From Cyathus striatus (Eukaryota; Basidiomycota; Agaricomycetes; Agaricales; Nidulariaceae), in NCBI GenBank assembly GCA_025738555.1, contig JAOVFP010000005.1:3348001-3412000 (forward strand): a stretch of DNA of 64,000 bases, written 5' to 3'. How positions within the stretch are numbered: the first letter of the stretch is position 1; every line of letters begins with the position of its first letter. Below, piece after piece: positions 45,815 to 57,597 of this stretch. The translations under genes were made by a program, and so were the position numbers. The notes beneath the pieces were generated by a model that was not told where the DNA came from, ran no database searches, and was given only the letters and a program-made list of their open reading frames with translations.

Positions 45815-47746
45815 ATGTCTTCCAACTCCAACGGAAATAATGGTCTCGTCCCGCACAGCGATGTAAATCACCTCCATTCTACGTATCCCTCGCATCTAAC
45901 AACTCATCAGGATACGCACCACCACCCATGGGGAGTACAGCGTCCCAATGACACTGCTGTCCATGGCTCTCTATTTTCTTCTCAGCCTCCCTCCGTGCCT
46001 TCGTGGGGATATATCCCCGAGACTCCCATGGAAGTAGATAACAAAAATTATATCAAGCGCCTATCGGAAGACGTATTAGGCGACATATTTATGCTCTGCA
46101 TCCCCACTAAAACAATTCCCACAAATGACTACCAGTTCACGTTGAAAGACACTCCGGTAGCACTCGGCCACGTCTGCTCCTCCTGGCGCAGAATCATACA
46201 CTCCGAGTCGCGTTTCTGGAAAACGCTCGACCTACCAGTATCCCTTTCCATCAGCAACCACCGCAGAGACGCAGTAAAATACATAAAGCGCACTTCAGCC
46301 ATAGCCGGACTCTGGTTTGAGAACGCAAAGGAGAGTCCCATCACCCTCAGATTCCGTGTGCACGTACAAGATCCCGGATTTATGAAGCAGAAACCAATCA
46401 TAGATGAAGAATACGTCCAACTCGCGCGCCGCATCGTAAAACGCTACAGTACCCGCATCTCCAAGCTGGAACTTGACGTACCCTCCGCACGCTACTTAGC
46501 AGTATTCGACGACACATGTGCGCGGAATGAACAAAACCCACTGTACAATAACACTGCTCCCACTGATTTCACTCACCTCGAGTCCGTGGTCATTAGATGC
46601 GAAAAAACCGAAAACCCCGACGGTTGGGCTTCCCCCAACCCTATAAAGTTATTCCATCACGCACCTAAGCTCCGCAAACTTGTCGTCCTAGTCAATCACG
46701 ACAACATGATTGCAAACGGGAGGATCGAATATCCCTATTCTCAACTCACCCATCTACTCCTCAGCCACGGAATCGGCTTGCCCAATTTCGCCAGCATCCT
46801 TTCCCAGTGCACGAACCTGAAGCACGGGTACTTTGATTTAGCCAAACCGAATTCACTGCTCCACAACGCTATCCCCGAGACCCCAGGAGCAGTTAGCCCA
46901 ACCGTTTTAAAATATCTCGAGACATTGACCGTCGTATATGTCAACGAAGGCAACCCCTCAGTATTCCGAAACTTATTCTTCCCCAAGCTTCGCAATCTAT
47001 GCATCGACTGCCAGAACAGTTTGAACTTGGAAGGCATCCCACCCACAGCGACCGAAGGCTGGGACACACTCTTCCGCTCACCCTCCCTCCGCCGACTCCA
47101 CCTAGGCCACGGAGCAATCCCATACACGCACATCGTGCAATCCCTCCGCGATGCAGACCAAATCACCGAGCTCAAGCTCGAACTCAAACCGTCAAACTTC
47201 CAACCGGCCCTCTTCGACGGTCTCAGCATGAGCCCTACGGCAGGCACCCCGCCCGTCCTCCCCAACCTAGCCACCTTCCGTGTGTGCTTCCTCCAGCGTG
47301 ACGATGATTACGCAATAGCGCACGGCCCAGGCGCACAGTTCTGGCAGCAAATCATGGGGCCCGGACGACCCCCTCAACCACACTTCCACAGCCCCGGATC
47401 AAAACTCAGCGAAATGGTCGAAACGCGCTTCCAGGCCGGACAGGGCGCCCTCCGTAAATTCACCATGAACGTCGAGAAAGTCAAAGAAGGCCCTGGAGTG
47501 TTTCCCACACGGCTTTTGCTGAATACCCAAGAGGATCTGATGAGGTGTAAGCGTCAGGGGCTAAAGGTGGCTTATACCGATCATAACGCGAGCAGACAGT
47601 GGGGGAAGTCGATCAGAGATGGAATACGTGGTTTGTTTATTACGCATTGGGATGAGGGGCCTATGTTGAAACTTGTTGATATGGATGGAGGGTATGATTA
47701 TTCTACTAGATGGGAGGCGAAGATAACTATGCATGATTTGAATTAA
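45815..47746 (+). CDS. F-box domain protein, basidiomycete LRR-like family
   Basis: Uninterrupted 643-residue frame, notable among heavily split neighbours. An F-box occupies residues ~75-130 (IKRLSEDVLGDIFMLCIPTK ... DTPVALGHVCSSWRRIIHSESRFWKTL), including the characteristic 'LGHVCSSWR..A/I..P.LW' core of the Agaricomycete F-box superfamily. Downstream sequence has irregular Leu-rich repeats (LRKLVVLVNHDN, YSQLTHLLLSHGI, LRNLCIDCQNS, LRRLHLGHGAIPYTHIVQSL). By family it recruits targets to SCF ubiquitin ligases through Skp1. These genes are hugely expanded in mushrooms, and individual substrates are not predictable. Confidence 0.88.
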   Translation: MSSNSNGNNGLVPHSDVNHLHSTYPSHLTTHQDTHHHPWGVQRPNDTAVHGSLFSSQPPSVPSWGYIPETPMEVDNKNYIKRLSEDVLGDIFMLCIPTKTIPTNDYQFTLKDTPVALGHVCSSWRRIIHSESRFWKTLDLPVSLSISNHRRDAVKYIKRTSAIAGLWFENAKESPITLRFRVHVQDPGFMKQKPIIDEEYVQLARRIVKRYSTRISKLELDVPSARYLAVFDDTCARNEQNPLYNNTAPTDFTHLESVVIRCEKTENPDGWASPNPIKLFHHAPKLRKLVVLVNHDNMIANGRIEYPYSQLTHLLLSHGIGLPNFASILSQCTNLKHGYFDLAKPNSLLHNAIPETPGAVSPTVLKYLETLTVVYVNEGNPSVFRNLFFPKLRNLCIDCQNSLNLEGIPPTATEGWDTLFRSPSLRRLHLGHGAIPYTHIVQSLRDADQITELKLELKPSNFQPALFDGLSMSPTAGTPPVLPNLATFRVCFLQRDDDYAIAHGPGAQFWQQIMGPGRPPQPHFHSPGSKLSEMVETRFQAGQGALRKFTMNVEKVKEGPGVFPTRLLLNTQEDLMRCKRQGLKVAYTDHNASRQWGKSIRDGIRGLFITHWDEGPMLKLVDMDGGYDYSTRWEAKITMHDLN

Positions 47747-48204
47747 GCGATATCCCGTAGAATGGAAAGTGTACAATAGGATACCAACCAACGGAATATT
47801 TAACAATAGCAATATCCCTTGTATTTCAGTTTTTCAATTTCATTGTGCTTATTTCAGCTACACTTTCCCTCCATTGTCAGCCAACTAAGTAATGGAAACA
47901 ATTTGTATTATTCCACCAAGAGTCCATATAGGGACTAACAATAATACTACATACATCGAGTAAGCTACGGGAGGCTACGGGTGCTACAAAGTACCAAAGG
48001 AAATTAATCCTGCTTGTACATAACATTACGGACATTGCGTCCTATATAATGATAAAAGAGTGAGAGGATCCATGAATAATCGTGTGCACATTTCGCAATA
48101 AGTAAGGAGTAAAGGTGTCCGTTTCATCGTCGTGTGGGAACCAGTCCCGAAAAGCTATTGTGCGTCCAAGAGCGTTAAATAATTGTTCTTCATCGGTAAG
48201 TTAT
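47747..48204. other. Convergent intergenic region
   Basis: About 460 bp, AT-rich, between the 3' ends of the F-box gene (+) and the four-TM gene (-). It should contain both terminators. A short direct repeat 'gctacggg' occurs near 47965-47985. No gene is seen. Confidence 0.45.
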
Positions 48205-49331
48205 CTAGATAGCAGTCGGACTCGACTTGAACACGGGTGGCGTCGCCGAGCGTACCGCAGGCATGTGAGGCATAGGTGGGACCTCCTCCTGGTGGTCCTG
48301 CTGGTAATGAGGCGATGACACGGTACTAGCCCTGTACGGTGACGAGAAGCTCGAGCTCGAAGAAGCGGCCGAGTTGCTACGAGACAAGGAAGCGACAGAC
48401 TTGGGCGGGGGAGTAGCATATCGAGGAAGACTCTCATCTGGCTTCTGCAGGATAAAACCACGGAGTCCAGCAGCCTTCTCACCTTGCCTTCCGAATCCGT
48501 ACCCAGCCTTCTCAGTGCTCTTCCACGTGGCAAAGTCAGCATCTTCTTGCTGCTGCTTATCACCACCAGCGAAGACGGAAGAGACATAAGAGGGGGTAGC
48601 GTTGACGAAGACAGGGCGGTTATCGGTGTGGCTGGGAAGGATACCCTTTGCTTCGGCACGCCATGCACGGATGGAGCGTTTGTCCTTGGCGTATTCACGG
48701 TAGATGAGGCCAAGAAGCATGTTGATGCATCCAACGGCAAAGAGGAAGAAGGCAGCGACGAGTGTGAAGTCGTCAACGTGGTGCGAGAGAATCTGAGTTG
48801 AGATAAGGCATTGGAAAATTCCAAGTGCGCCCAGACCGAATTTTGAACCAAGGACAGGGAAGTACTTGTCAAAGAAGGACAGAGGCCAGCTTAGTTCGGA
48901 CACTGTGGCAAAGCGGCGTTAGGAATGAAGAGGGATGTGACATAATGACTTACTGAGAAGAACAATAGTTTGGAAGATAATAAGGAGACTGGCAACAACG
49001 GCCCAGAAGACACCAGCGGGCTGGTTGGGGACTGTGCTGCCTCTACAATAGAGATTCAATTAGCGATGGATAAATAAACGTCAAGAATAGGCGTACTCTA
49101 TGTAGTCGCAGTCTTCCATGTCAGTATCCTTGGCGGCCATGAAGGCATTGACAGCCTTGATATTCGTGACCATGACAAGGATAGTACTTGCAAAGACGAG
49201 GATGAGCGACACGACGCTGAAGAAGCGGACGATATTCAAGCCCATAAAGTGAACTGTCAACAGCTCATGTCAGAAATCGAAACTATCTGACAAGGTAAAG
49301 AGCAGACATACGTGCACGAGGTGGCATCATT
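48205..49331 (-). CDS. Four-transmembrane protein of fungal DUF7598 type
   Basis: Several exons: a tiny first exon (MMPPRA, ATG at 49331), then FMGLNIVRFFSVVSLILVFASTILVMVTNIKAV, then GVFWAVVASLLIIFQTIVLL, then the large last exon 48205-48903 region (GALGIFQCLISTQILSHH, FTLVAAFFLFAVGCINMLLGLIYR). Four hydrophobic helices are followed by a long Ser/Pro-rich cytoplasmic tail ending SSPTAI. The helix order and tail match a widespread basidiomycete family of unknown function, annotated as DUF7598 in my recollection. A membrane-organising or MARVEL-like role would be speculation. CT-rich sequence upstream supports the start. Confidence 0.7.
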
Positions 49332-50887
49332 TTGGCAGATAGATAGATGGAGATGATAGAGGTTGCAGAGAGATCAAGTTAAGACTGGTAAGCTTTACGA
49401 GTACTTGAGAGACGTAAGAGGTCGGGGAAGAGATCGTCGAAGCAAATGCGAGTCCTCTAAAATAAAGAGCGTAACTAGACTGTCGGGTGTCCCAGCACCT
49501 GGTCGTGAAAGGGAAGCAGAAAGGAAGGCTACCAAGGCAGGTAGCGGAGTGCTGGATATAGAAAGATAGGAAGTGAGAGTCGGGAGGAGGTGAGGTGGAT
49601 GAAAGCCTTTATATCAGGGGGACTGCGGTGAAAATTTGAAACAAAATGCATGATGACTTGTCTTGGGAACGAGGACAATGTGCAGTCCGGCACGAACCTG
49701 GGCAGTGCCCTGAAAGTAAATGTCCATTGAACAATGGTCGTGCTGCAAAAGACCACGCCAAATCAACGCCAAACTCACAAAACCCGCATTGTTCACTCAC
49801 GTGACCCAACGAACAATAGCGCAGATCATTCAGATCACCCGACGGAGCTATATTTGCTTCCGCAAACACAAATACTTGTCCACTGCGCCATTGTATTTTT
49901 TGGGAAGCAAAGAACCCCCCTTCCAGTTTCCACCCGGTCCTCGCTGATGCGCTCTTCGTCCTCACTATGTCCTCAATTATTGTCGATTATCATCCCATTT
50001 TTGATACGTAATTACCCTGAATCGCGAATCGCTGTCTTCCGGCGCGTAGATGAAGTACAACCACTGCAAGACAACAGACTTGTTGTAACGGGAGAAGATA
50101 AAGGCTTACAGAAGTATTTTGAGATTGAAAGTTGAGCATCCCGCCGCTCGGAGCACCGCCGTCGTCCTGGGGATGTCCATTTCTGACCAATTGTACTTAT
50201 TCTTGACCACCTCTCAAAATTCCCTTCGATGTCTAATACTTAACTTGTACGCGTTTCTCCCATTGCTTCATGAATAGTATTGTATAAATTACTTCTCATT
50301 GTACTAAAGATTTGCCACACCTACACAAATTCTCCGGTGCTCGGATAAATAGCGACTCGCGCTGACTCGTTCGCCCCTACTAGTAATGTGAGTATCATTC
50401 TCAGTGGATGATATACTTAGATTAAAATGATCCTACAAACAAATCCCCTACGAAAACAACACGTCTTCGACGTTTCCCCTCGCTTAAAATTGATGTCGAA
50501 GCCTGTCAAGGAAATAATAAGAGGACAAGGTGGGTGTCGTGGGCGTTGTACCTGGCGCGATCAAAATGCGCGGATGAAATGGAAGCCTAAGTCCGTACTG
50601 CCTTGCGCAAAGTACAAATACACCTTCCTCCGCTGTATCCCCAATGCTGACATCTTGTCTGTCGTCGCTGTAACAACCCCGGTGAAAACGAAAACATGCT
50701 GCATACGGAAATTTTCAACTCCATTTTGGTCACAATAAAAATGATGATTTATCAGTGTAAGATTCACTAGTAATTGATGAGCAGAGATGTTCATGCGGAT
50801 TAAATCTCACAGTTTAAAACTGTTATATAATATAATGATCATCTGGGACCTGATTGCCAGTCTTTTCCTGAATCCTCCAAAGAGTCC
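49332..50887. other. Intergenic region without recognised genes
   Basis: About 1.55 kb. A TCACGTGA box lies at 49797-49804. Plus-strand frames at 49734-50135 and 50427-50738 lack any family signature and typical intron-exon structure and are not called. The right part (50740-50880) is AT-rich and probably the 3' end of the adjacent 7-TM gene. Confidence 0.45.
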
Positions 50888-52161
50888 CTAAACACAATAC
50901 AGGGTAGATTCCTCAGCTATCAACGAGTCTCTCCTGGGTCTAGCATGATTATCTACATATGTTTCATCACTGCATGCTATAGTCGAGACCTGGCTGGTAG
51001 TTACAGTACTGGCTCCAAATGAAGCAAGTGGAATTTCCTTCCGATGATCCTGCGAACTTCCAAATTCAATGCTCGACTGCTGCGGTACATGTGTTCTTTT
51101 ACTATAAGCGACGCCCAAAGCTATCCGAATCAGAATAAGCGTAGGTGAGATCCCCTGCAATATTAGGAATCATCATCAGTTGTTATTTTTTTGCACCACA
51201 CTAATAGTTAAACACCTACCGAAGCCGCCTCCAGAAAAGGCACAAACGCCATAGACATGTTGCTGCCAGTTGCATATAGCGGGATGTACACGATTCCAAT
51301 AATGGAATATAATGCTCCAGATTCTGCAAACACAGCAACAAGCGACATATATGTCTTACAATGATCCTCTCCTAGTAGACCACGTATTAAGCGTCTGTGG
51401 TAGAGCAATTTACCAGTAATTAAAATGGTGGCCAGGACGTTTAGAACCACGGAGCACGAGTGAAAAGACACGCCTAAGTTGACTACTGGATGGGTATCGA
51501 CAGAGCCATGGTAGAGAGCAATGCATGCGACCCCTGAGGCTTATGAGAACAAAAAAACTGTGGTTGGCAAGCGCGATGTAGTAATGAGGAAGTGAATCAT
51601 GATTTACCAATCATTCCTAAATAGAGGACAGAAGGGATAATAATGACGGTGAGTGATCCAAGCCATACCACCCACAAACGATATATCTATACATGCAACG
51701 ATTCAAGACCAATGAAAAACATTGAAATGTGGAAGTAAGAACCGTACAAGAAGAGTATCTGCAAGCCATACTTGTATAGAGTACGCAATCATTTGCACCA
51801 TATACAGCCTGGTTGACAGTTCTTCGACTTCACGAGGATGGATGTCGATTTCAAGCAGTAGAAGTTCACTGTATTTTCCTGACGCCGCCATGAGAACAGT
51901 GGTGGCCAGAAGTGAGAATACAAGGTAGCTCAGTAAGAGCCAGCTGCGCGACTTTCCACTACAAATGTAATGAAGACATATCGCTACCAGCGTGAAATAA
52001 ATGCCTATATGAATTAAAATTGGTAAACTCGTTGTAAAACATTATGTATAAATATTAGGTGAGTCGTGTGACCACATCTTCAACTTACCATACATTAGCA
52101 TGAGAGCCGATGTACCAGCGTAAATTAACCTTTCAAGATCGAGTGTCAACGTGCTTGCCAT
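50888..52161 (-). CDS. Seven-transmembrane orphan, basidiomycete family (copy A)
   Basis: Multi-exon minus-strand gene starting at MASTLTLDLERLIYAGTSALM (ATG 52161). Exon products read IYFTLVAICLHYIC, SRSWLLLSYLVFSLLATTVLMAASGKYSELLL, LYMVQMIAYSIQVWLADTLLV, YRLWVVWLGSLTVIIIPSVLYLGMIG, VSFHSCSVVLNVLATILITGKLL, and MSLVAVFAESGALYSIIGIVYIPLY. They end in a helix with ISPTLILIRIALGVAY. Seven hydrophobic helices with WLAD and YRLWVVW motifs mark a family common in mushrooms with no known ligand. The Ser/Thr-rich C-tail (QVSTIACSDETYVDNHARP) is conserved in copy B. Exon edges are approximate. Confidence 0.78.
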
Positions 52162-53023
52162 ATAATTTTTTTTAGCGATAAAAGCACACTGTGGTCACGG
52201 CAGTTGAAGAGAGAATAGAAGCCTACGATGATCAGGCGACGAATGGCGAGCTACCCGGGACCCCACAGATGTTGAAGGCCTTTTAATCTTCAGCTAAGCT
52301 CAAGTTTTTATCCTATCAAAATGGAGGATCCAGCGTGATCTACACCACACCAAACGTTGATTGAAGCTCCGAGCGTCTCTGTAGCTAGATCAGCACTGCA
52401 GCACTGGCTACAGGATGGTCTTCAGCACCAGGTTTGCCAAGGAAGTATACAATTTATACGATCCCAGCGGCCGGCCTCGTATCAGAATGCCGTATTTCCG
52501 AGCGCTCAGAAAGTTCTACGATCCTTCCGGAATCAGAACAGAGAACCTAAGCGTTAATTCTGCTTGATGATTACCGACGAGTCTTCAACATGATCTATAT
52601 ATTTCTCTGTGGCACTGCTTCAAGATTAGTTGTAAGCATCCGGTAAACATAAACTGCTGAGTCGCCGATTTAAACGGTTATCGAACTATGCACACGAAAA
52701 ATAGCAACGTAAGTCCGTATAGGTTGATATCTGTATAGCTTTAGAAAAATATGATTCACCTTCGGCTCCGCTGTATCATCTCCATCCTTATCATAAGACA
52801 TGAGAAATAAATGTTTGAAATAGCGACATCATCATCACAACATTTTTTAAAACACAATTCATGCCAATGTATTTAACGAGCGACTGGTCTATAACGAATG
52901 TTCATCAGTAATATTAGTGCTATTGCAATGTAGTGTAAAGATACCAAAGCGCTTGCTCCCCATCCGAGACCCTACCTGACCTTATTCGTCTTTTATTGAA
53001 TCCACCAAATTGTCCCTATCCCG
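52162..53023. other. Intergenic between the 7-TM paralogues
   Basis: About 860 bp. A plus-strand frame at 52357-52557 has no family signature. No leftover of an additional 7-TM copy was recognised. AT-rich sequence near 52790-52970 probably belongs to the 3' end of copy B. Confidence 0.45.
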
Positions 53024-54304
53024 CTATTCCGAAGACAAATTTCCTGAAGCCAAAAATAAACATCCGGTTCCAAGAATAAAACCGTCAAGCAGATCTAACT
53101 TACCTGTCCCACACCCCGAGTCGTCCGAGTAACTCCTATGCATGTTATCATCTACATAAGTTACATGGCTGCTTGGCACAGTCGAGACCTGACCAGTAGT
53201 CGTAGTACTATGAATAAATCCCTTTTCGCGATCCGCGACATTTCCAAATTTAAGTGTCGAGAGCGAAGCTTGCGTTTTCCTAGATACAGCGACACCGAGC
53301 GCCATCCGAAGTAGAATGAGAGCAGGTGCAATCCCCTATAAAAATAGCAACACAGTTACCATTAGTAGTCAGCATTTCGCCACTGTGAGAACAGGCGCAC
53401 CGAGGCCGCCTCCAGCAAAGCTGCGAAGATCAGGACCATATTATTCCCCGTGGCATACAGCGGGATATATATGATCCCCACAATCGCATACAGCGCTCCG
53501 GACTCTGCGAACACGGCAAGAAGAGAGAGATATTGCCGCCCATGTTCTTCGCCTAGGTCTTTGGTTAGACGTCGCTGGTATAGCAGTTTTCCAGCAATCA
53601 AGACGGTGACGAGGACGTTTAGAGCCACTGAGCACGAGTGGAACGAGACTCCAAGGTGGACTATTGGTTGAACCTTGTTCGGCTCGTAGTAGAGAGCCAC
53701 GCCTGCGATTCCAGTGGCTAGCGAGAACGGCCACAGTCAGCCAAGGTGTCGTACATGGTGACAGAGGAATTTTTACCAATTGTCGCCACAAACAGGACAC
53801 ACGGGAACACAATAATCATGAATGAACCGAGCCATACGACCCACAATCGATATATCTATGTATCTGGAGTAAGAAACACCTTTTGGGCAATATAACCGTC
53901 AGAATTCATACAAGGAGAGCATCGGCAAGCCAGATTTTTACGGAATACGCTGCACGCTGCGCTAAGTCCAGTCTTGCTGACAGTTTTGCGATCCCCAACG
54001 GATTGGTAGCACTTTCAATTAGCATAAGCTCCGTATATTTTCCGGATGCTGCCAGGAAGACGGTTGTAACCAGCAGCGAGACAATGAGGTATCCCAGCAT
54101 AAGCCAGTTCCGCGACCTCTTGTTGTAAAGGTAATGCAGACATATCGCCACCAGTGTGAAATAAATCCCTGTAGCCGGTTAGCCTTAAAACCAGAAATAA
54201 AACACGTTGTCAGGCAGCTTCTTACCATACATTAACATGACAATCGCATTTCCAGCGTAAAGCAGCTTTGCAAGAAAGAGCGGCGATGCAGAGGCCTCTT
54301 CCAT
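53024..54304 (-). CDS. Seven-transmembrane orphan, basidiomycete family (copy B)
   Basis: Starts MEEASASPLFLAKLLYAGNAIVMLMY (ATG 54304) and follows the same exon plan as copy A: IYFTLVAICLHYLYNKRSRNW, AASGKYTELMLIE, RAAYSVKIWLADALLV, YRLWVVWLGSFMIIVFPCVLF, VSFHSCSVALNVLVTVLIAGKLL, LSLLAVFAESGALYAIVGIIYIPLY, then LILLRMALGVAVSRKT. A last intron (GTAAGTTAGATC donor, TTCAG acceptor) seems to join GCGTG to NLSSE-stop. The paralogue lies ~0.86 kb away in the same orientation, so a tandem duplication is the simplest origin. Function is unknown. Receptor-like topology is inference only. Confidence 0.78.
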
Positions 54305-54817
54305 GGTACTTTCCTAGCACAAGACACAGGTGCGCAGCAATCGTGATGGGGGAACGAAACACGCCACTACGGAGTCAGCTTAACTTAAGGGATTGCCACA
54401 ACTACAGGCTACCCAATTTGTGGTGACCTCAGGACCCTGCAAGCCCGAAATGAGGGGATTTTCATCTCCAGATTTCCTCGTGCAATTGCCTATCAAAAAG
54501 AAGCACAAAGAGAGATACGCTGAGATACGGTGACTGATCTGACAGGAAGTGTTGGAGTCTTTGAGCGCCTGTGCAAGGCAAGCGACGGCCTGCGCAGGAC
54601 ATTGACCCTGCACATGGAGGCATTTGGCGGACAGGCTCAGGGGACTGTGACCAAAATTTCTGGAGCACGCGACTGACTAAAGCTCCGATTGAAATGATGG
54701 CTCTATTTATAGCTTCCGACGAACTATCCCAGCCTTGGTAATGCTGCTCATGAGAAATGTTCGCTCGAAGCTCACGTTCCCTTCTTACCATCATCTTGTA
54801 AAGCTAGGACGACAAAG
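54305..54817. other. Intergenic region with a weak cysteine-rich minus-strand frame
   Basis: About 510 bp between copy B (-) and the SDR gene (+). A minus-strand frame around 54540-54640 reads CPAQAVACLAQALKDSNTSC, faintly like a CHCH mitochondrial protein, but a complete gene could not be assembled. It is not called as a CDS. Confidence 0.3.
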
Positions 54818-56191
54818 ATGTCCTCAGGAAAGTCCACAGTTTCCTTAGAAGACCTGAAAGACCTGCATGGAAAGGTAGCCATTGTGACCGGAGGAAAGTC
54901 AGTCATCATAAACTTCTTAGCAAGGTGCACAAGCACAACATCCGCCTGACATCATACTCCTGTAGCACCGGCCTAGGGTATGCAACAGTTCAAAGCCTGG
55001 CGCGCAAAGGGGCAAAGGCATGTTATAAATATAAACGGCTGTCGAAGGGTATAGTAGCTAATACTTACTTCCCTTATGGCAGGTTTACATGGCAGCGCGC
55101 GACGAGGGCCGAGCCACAGACGCCATTAAGAAGCTAGAAACGGAGGGTATAGCAGACGGGAGCGTTCATTGGCTCAAACTCGACCTTTCTGATCCAAGAC
55201 TCGCAAGACAGTCAGCAGAGGAGTTTACGAAGAAAGAGACTCGTTTGGATATTCTTGGTGCGTCTTCAAACTATCATATGCATGCTCCGCCGGTATGAAT
55301 ATATTCCGTAGTCAATAATGCAGCACGGTGAATCTTTAGTGATGTCGATTCCTCCTTTTGCTTACCCCAAACCTGTAGCGGTGCGTTCGGCCCGTATGAT
55401 ATCGACAAAGACGGCTTGCTCGACATCATGGTTACGAAGTACGTCGATCAAAGTCTTCTTGTGTACTTTGACTCCTGACTTGGAAATGCAGTCATATTAG
55501 TCACTTTGTTTTTACGGACACCCTCTTACCTGTTCTAAAGACTACTGCACAGGAAGCTGATTCAGACGTACGGATTATAAATGTACGACTTACCCAATTC
55601 ACAATTATCTGTCAAACATCTGACACGCCGACAAAAAGATCACCTCAATAGCCCATGAAAGATGCAAAGTGACCTCCTTCGCGGACAAAGAAAGCTTAAA
55701 TAGGACATTCGGCGACTCCTTCTTTGGCTACATAACAACGTACGGTATGTCTGCCATATCCGCATCCGCAATGCACTTACCAATCCCCCACACCACCGTC
55801 GGCAGGCCACTCCAAGCTAGCCAACATCCTCCACATCAAAGAGCTCCAACGGCGCCTTGACACTGATAACATACCAATAACATGTATATCCGTCCACCCC
55901 GGCCCAGTGCGCACAGCCGGCGCAAATGGATTCCTCGCTAATACACCCTACATCGGCGGATTCCTTTTGAAGTACATCGGGCCTTTATTTTTTACCACTT
56001 GGGAAAAGGGCGCTATGACTTCGGTGTTTGCTGCTGGTTCACCTGAGGTTAAGGAGAAGATGGACGCGTATAAAGGCGCGTATTTGGTTCCTGTTGCAAA
56101 GATTGCGGAACCTTCGAAGTATGCGACGGATGAGAGGCTAGCAAAGGAGTTGTGGGAGACGACGGAGAGAGTTGTTGCTGAGTTAAAGTAG
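54818..56191 (+). CDS. Short-chain dehydrogenase/reductase (retinol dehydrogenase/WWOX-like)
   Basis: NAD(P)-dependent oxidoreductase with a Rossmann fold. About eight exons assemble MSSGKSTVSLEDLKDLHGKV, the cofactor motif TGG-N-TGLG (across intron 1), KVYMAARDEGRATDAIKKLE, DLSDP, LVNNAARGAFGPYD, MVTNHISHFVFTDTLLPVL, ITSIAHER (catalytic Ser) and YGHSK (catalytic Tyr/Lys, created across an intron). It continues CISVHPGPVRTAGANGFLAN. The intron 55018-55082 starts with GC (GCATGT) and ends in CAG, a GC-AG intron. No alternative GT keeps frame. Substrate is unknown. A degenerate copy of the 3' part lies at 59.93-60.1 kb. Confidence 0.85.
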
Positions 56192-56868
56192 AACCTGCAA
56201 GTCACAGAGCTTCGCTATCTTGGAGTCCCTACCTACCAGACGTACTCAATTTATATATATATCACTCACGGTTCTCTGCTTCGAAATTGTTGAGATAAGT
56301 CAGGGTTGCGAGTCTGCGACAACGAGCTATTGGCCATGGCCCATGGCAGATGCACGGAAGTACAAAATAAGCATTTTAACTTTAGAATTCAACAAGAACA
56401 AATCTTTAATATTATAAAGTTGCTATCGTTCTCACGGCTTATGATTGGCTGATCACTGAGATCATCTGACGTCAATGGGAGAGCTCATCGCGTTCGCGTT
56501 TTGACGTGTTCCGAACGTTTGAACTTGCAGCTCTCGAGCATACTCTGTTTCCATATTTTATCTTGCACGCGTGGACCTTTCATGTATGTTATTAACACTG
56601 TGGAGGCACCACAACGCAACTTCATCAAGATATTGTTCTCGAGGCGTCTGAAACCATTGACATCATAGATATCATTAAGTTTGCAGAGGAGGTTTATCAC
56701 GTTTACGTGAGGTCTGCATGTTCGAGAGTTTCGATATCGATTGTGGTATGTGCTTGGCAGTTTTTTACCGCGCTATACTTCCCTTATATTACTCCCTCAC
56801 AGCGCAAGAAGGCTAAAAAAAAGTTTGCTTACATATCTTATTGTTACATATCTTGCTGGAACATTATC
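56192..56868. other. AT-rich region downstream of the SDR gene
   Basis: No gene is supported. A short 'tatatatata' tract lies near 56250-56260. This stretch may contain the 5' boundary of the Helitron-like element whose 3' end is at 57626, but no 5' terminus could be fixed. Confidence 0.35.
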
Positions 56869-57452
56869 AATGAATCGAAAGACAAGCCAATCAAGAAAGC
56901 GAAGCGCAGAGGAGGCTTTTGAAAGAAATGGTAGCGTGTTTGTAATGAATGAAGGTACGCTGATATGTAGTAATATCGAGTTTCTCACTAAGTATCAACT
57001 TCTGTGCAGAAAGTGCTTCATTGCCATCGGCGTCATCCCATGCTCGCGAATCATTGAACGTACCATCCTCAACTGGTATCACGCCAATAGGTTTTGGATT
57101 GGAAACGCCGACCTCCATGTGTGGAAGAACTATTTTATTTCCTACGACGAGTTCGCCCTCATCGTATTCAGCTGCGGCACTTCCATATCAATCAATTTAC
57201 AATTCTACAACCTCACCTTCCTCCTACATCACGTCATACACATCAACGTTGTTTACAGGTTCACCTTTGAACTCACGAACAATGCTAACTTCAACAATGC
57301 CAACTTCGTATTCAAGTTGCTACCAATCTCTAGGTAACCTAAAAACATTTATCAGGTAACATTACCGGTGCAAAAAGAAAAGGTTTACGATTTCATTTTG
57401 ATGATGCTCCAATTTCCTCTAAGAAATCCAGAGTTGAAAACCAACTTATGTA
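56869..57452 (+). CDS. Putative Ser/Thr-rich orphan gene, possibly captured by a Helitron
   Basis: Tentative. A plausible model starts MNRKTSQSRKRSAEEAFERN (ATG 56869) and splices at a GTAGCG or GTAATG-like donor to an exon beginning after 'tgtgcag' at 57007. That exon encodes SLPSSASSHARESLNVPSS, GITPIGFGLETPTSM and a Ser/Thr/Tyr-rich stretch. It ends near 57452 with KRKGLRFHFDDAPISSKK. The junction near 57333-57355 would need an unusually short intron or a frameshift. No family was recognised. The basic N-terminus and C-terminal KKSR could be nuclear signals. It sits just upstream of a Helitron-type terminus and may be a gene fragment carried by that element. Confidence 0.3.
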
Positions 57453-57597
57453 ACACTAAAGCATTCGAAAAGTAATTTTTAACTCGATTTGTACTCTCCT
57501 CACATATATCTGTCATCTATTTACAAATATATAACAATTTAATCTTTATTCCCAATAAAACTGAAATTGCTCACTACAATAACCTAACCTAGCCGAT

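Noticed and set aside
50427..50738. 103-codon plus-strand frame rich in Lys/Arg/Cys
   Set aside because: No family signature, no plausible partner exons, AT-rich surroundings.
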